NCBI GenBank assembly: GCA_039707465.1
Contig: CM077644.1
Span: 195,645,962 to 195,709,961 of the forward strand
Reading direction: 5' to 3'
DNA length: 64,000 nucleotides
Source of the DNA: Rhabdophis nuchalis
Taxonomy: Eukaryota; Chordata; Lepidosauria; Squamata; Natricidae
A program made the translations under genes and the position numbers. Below the pieces are notes generated by a model. That model ran no database searches. It was not told the origin of the DNA and saw nothing but the letters and a program-made list of their open reading frames with translations. Each line of letters opens with the position of its first letter. Within the stretch, counting starts at the first letter, position 1. Of the stretch, positions 63,832-64,000 are shown piece by piece.

Positions 63832-64000
63832 ATAAGGTAAAGGTTTCTCCTGTCCAGTTGTGTCCGACTCTAAGGAGTGGCGCTTATCTCTGTTCTTAGC
63901 TGAGGAAGCCGACGTCTGAAGGCATTTCTGTAGTCATGTGGCCAGCATGACTATATGTCGGGGCACACGGAACACAAATAGTATTACTTAATCTCTATTC
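63832..64000 (-). mobile_element. Sauria-type SINE, cut by the window edge
   Basis: AAGGTAAAGGTTTCTCCTGT, GTGTCCGACTCTAAGGAGTG and GTCATGTGGCCAGCATGACT are the tail and body of the family at 22384 and 29888. The tRNA-like head would lie beyond 64000. Apparently a diverged subfamily. Confidence 0.75.

Noticed and set aside
62600..64000. A TSLP-like or other gene upstream of WDR36
   Set aside because: Only repeat fragments, a (GT)n tract with a local duplication and a SINE were seen. No exon with plausible splice signals and homology.

Overview
This window is vertebrate nuclear DNA, most likely from a squamate reptile and probably a snake. The evidence is split genes with GT-AG introns, CpG-rich promoters, and a dense squamate-style repeat load: CR1 and CR1/L3-type LINEs, tRNA-derived SINEs with a tail like that of the Sauria SINE family, hAT-type MITEs, a Tc1 element and TA-flanked DNA transposons. 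There is no operon, CRISPR array or prokaryotic feature.

Two genes lie in tandem on the minus strand. WDR36 (UTP21 homologue, SSU processome) is complete. I could place 23 coding exons between 62412 and 21332; they join in phase without a stop into a 904-residue protein. About 9 kb further along its direction of transcription is the first coding exon of CAMK4 (11683-11475), inside a CpG-rich block at about 10880-12130. The rest of CAMK4 continues past the left edge of the window. WDR36 followed by CAMK4 on the same strand is the order I know from human 5q22.

Layout from left to right: 1-10.9 kb is CAMK4 intron 1, with MITEs, CR1 and L3 fragments, a minisatellite and a microsatellite. 10.9-12.1 kb is the CAMK4 exon 1/promoter block. 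12.1-21.1 kb is intergenic and poor in recognisable features. 21.1-62.4 kb is WDR36. 62.4-62.6 kb is its promoter, with two CCGGAAGT sites. 62.6-64 kb is upstream repeat sequence.

Most of the unusual content is in the WDR36 introns. It includes a 3-kb TIR element with a perfect 8-bp target duplication, three palindromes and a long purine tract (intron 22); an almost full-length but inactivated Tc1 transposon with 212-bp inverted repeats (intron 21); a CR1 inserted into an older CR1 (intron 13); and a TIR element built around a minisatellite (intron 11). I found no new multi-gene system. The most novel-looking object is the palindrome-rich 3-kb element at 23176-26168.
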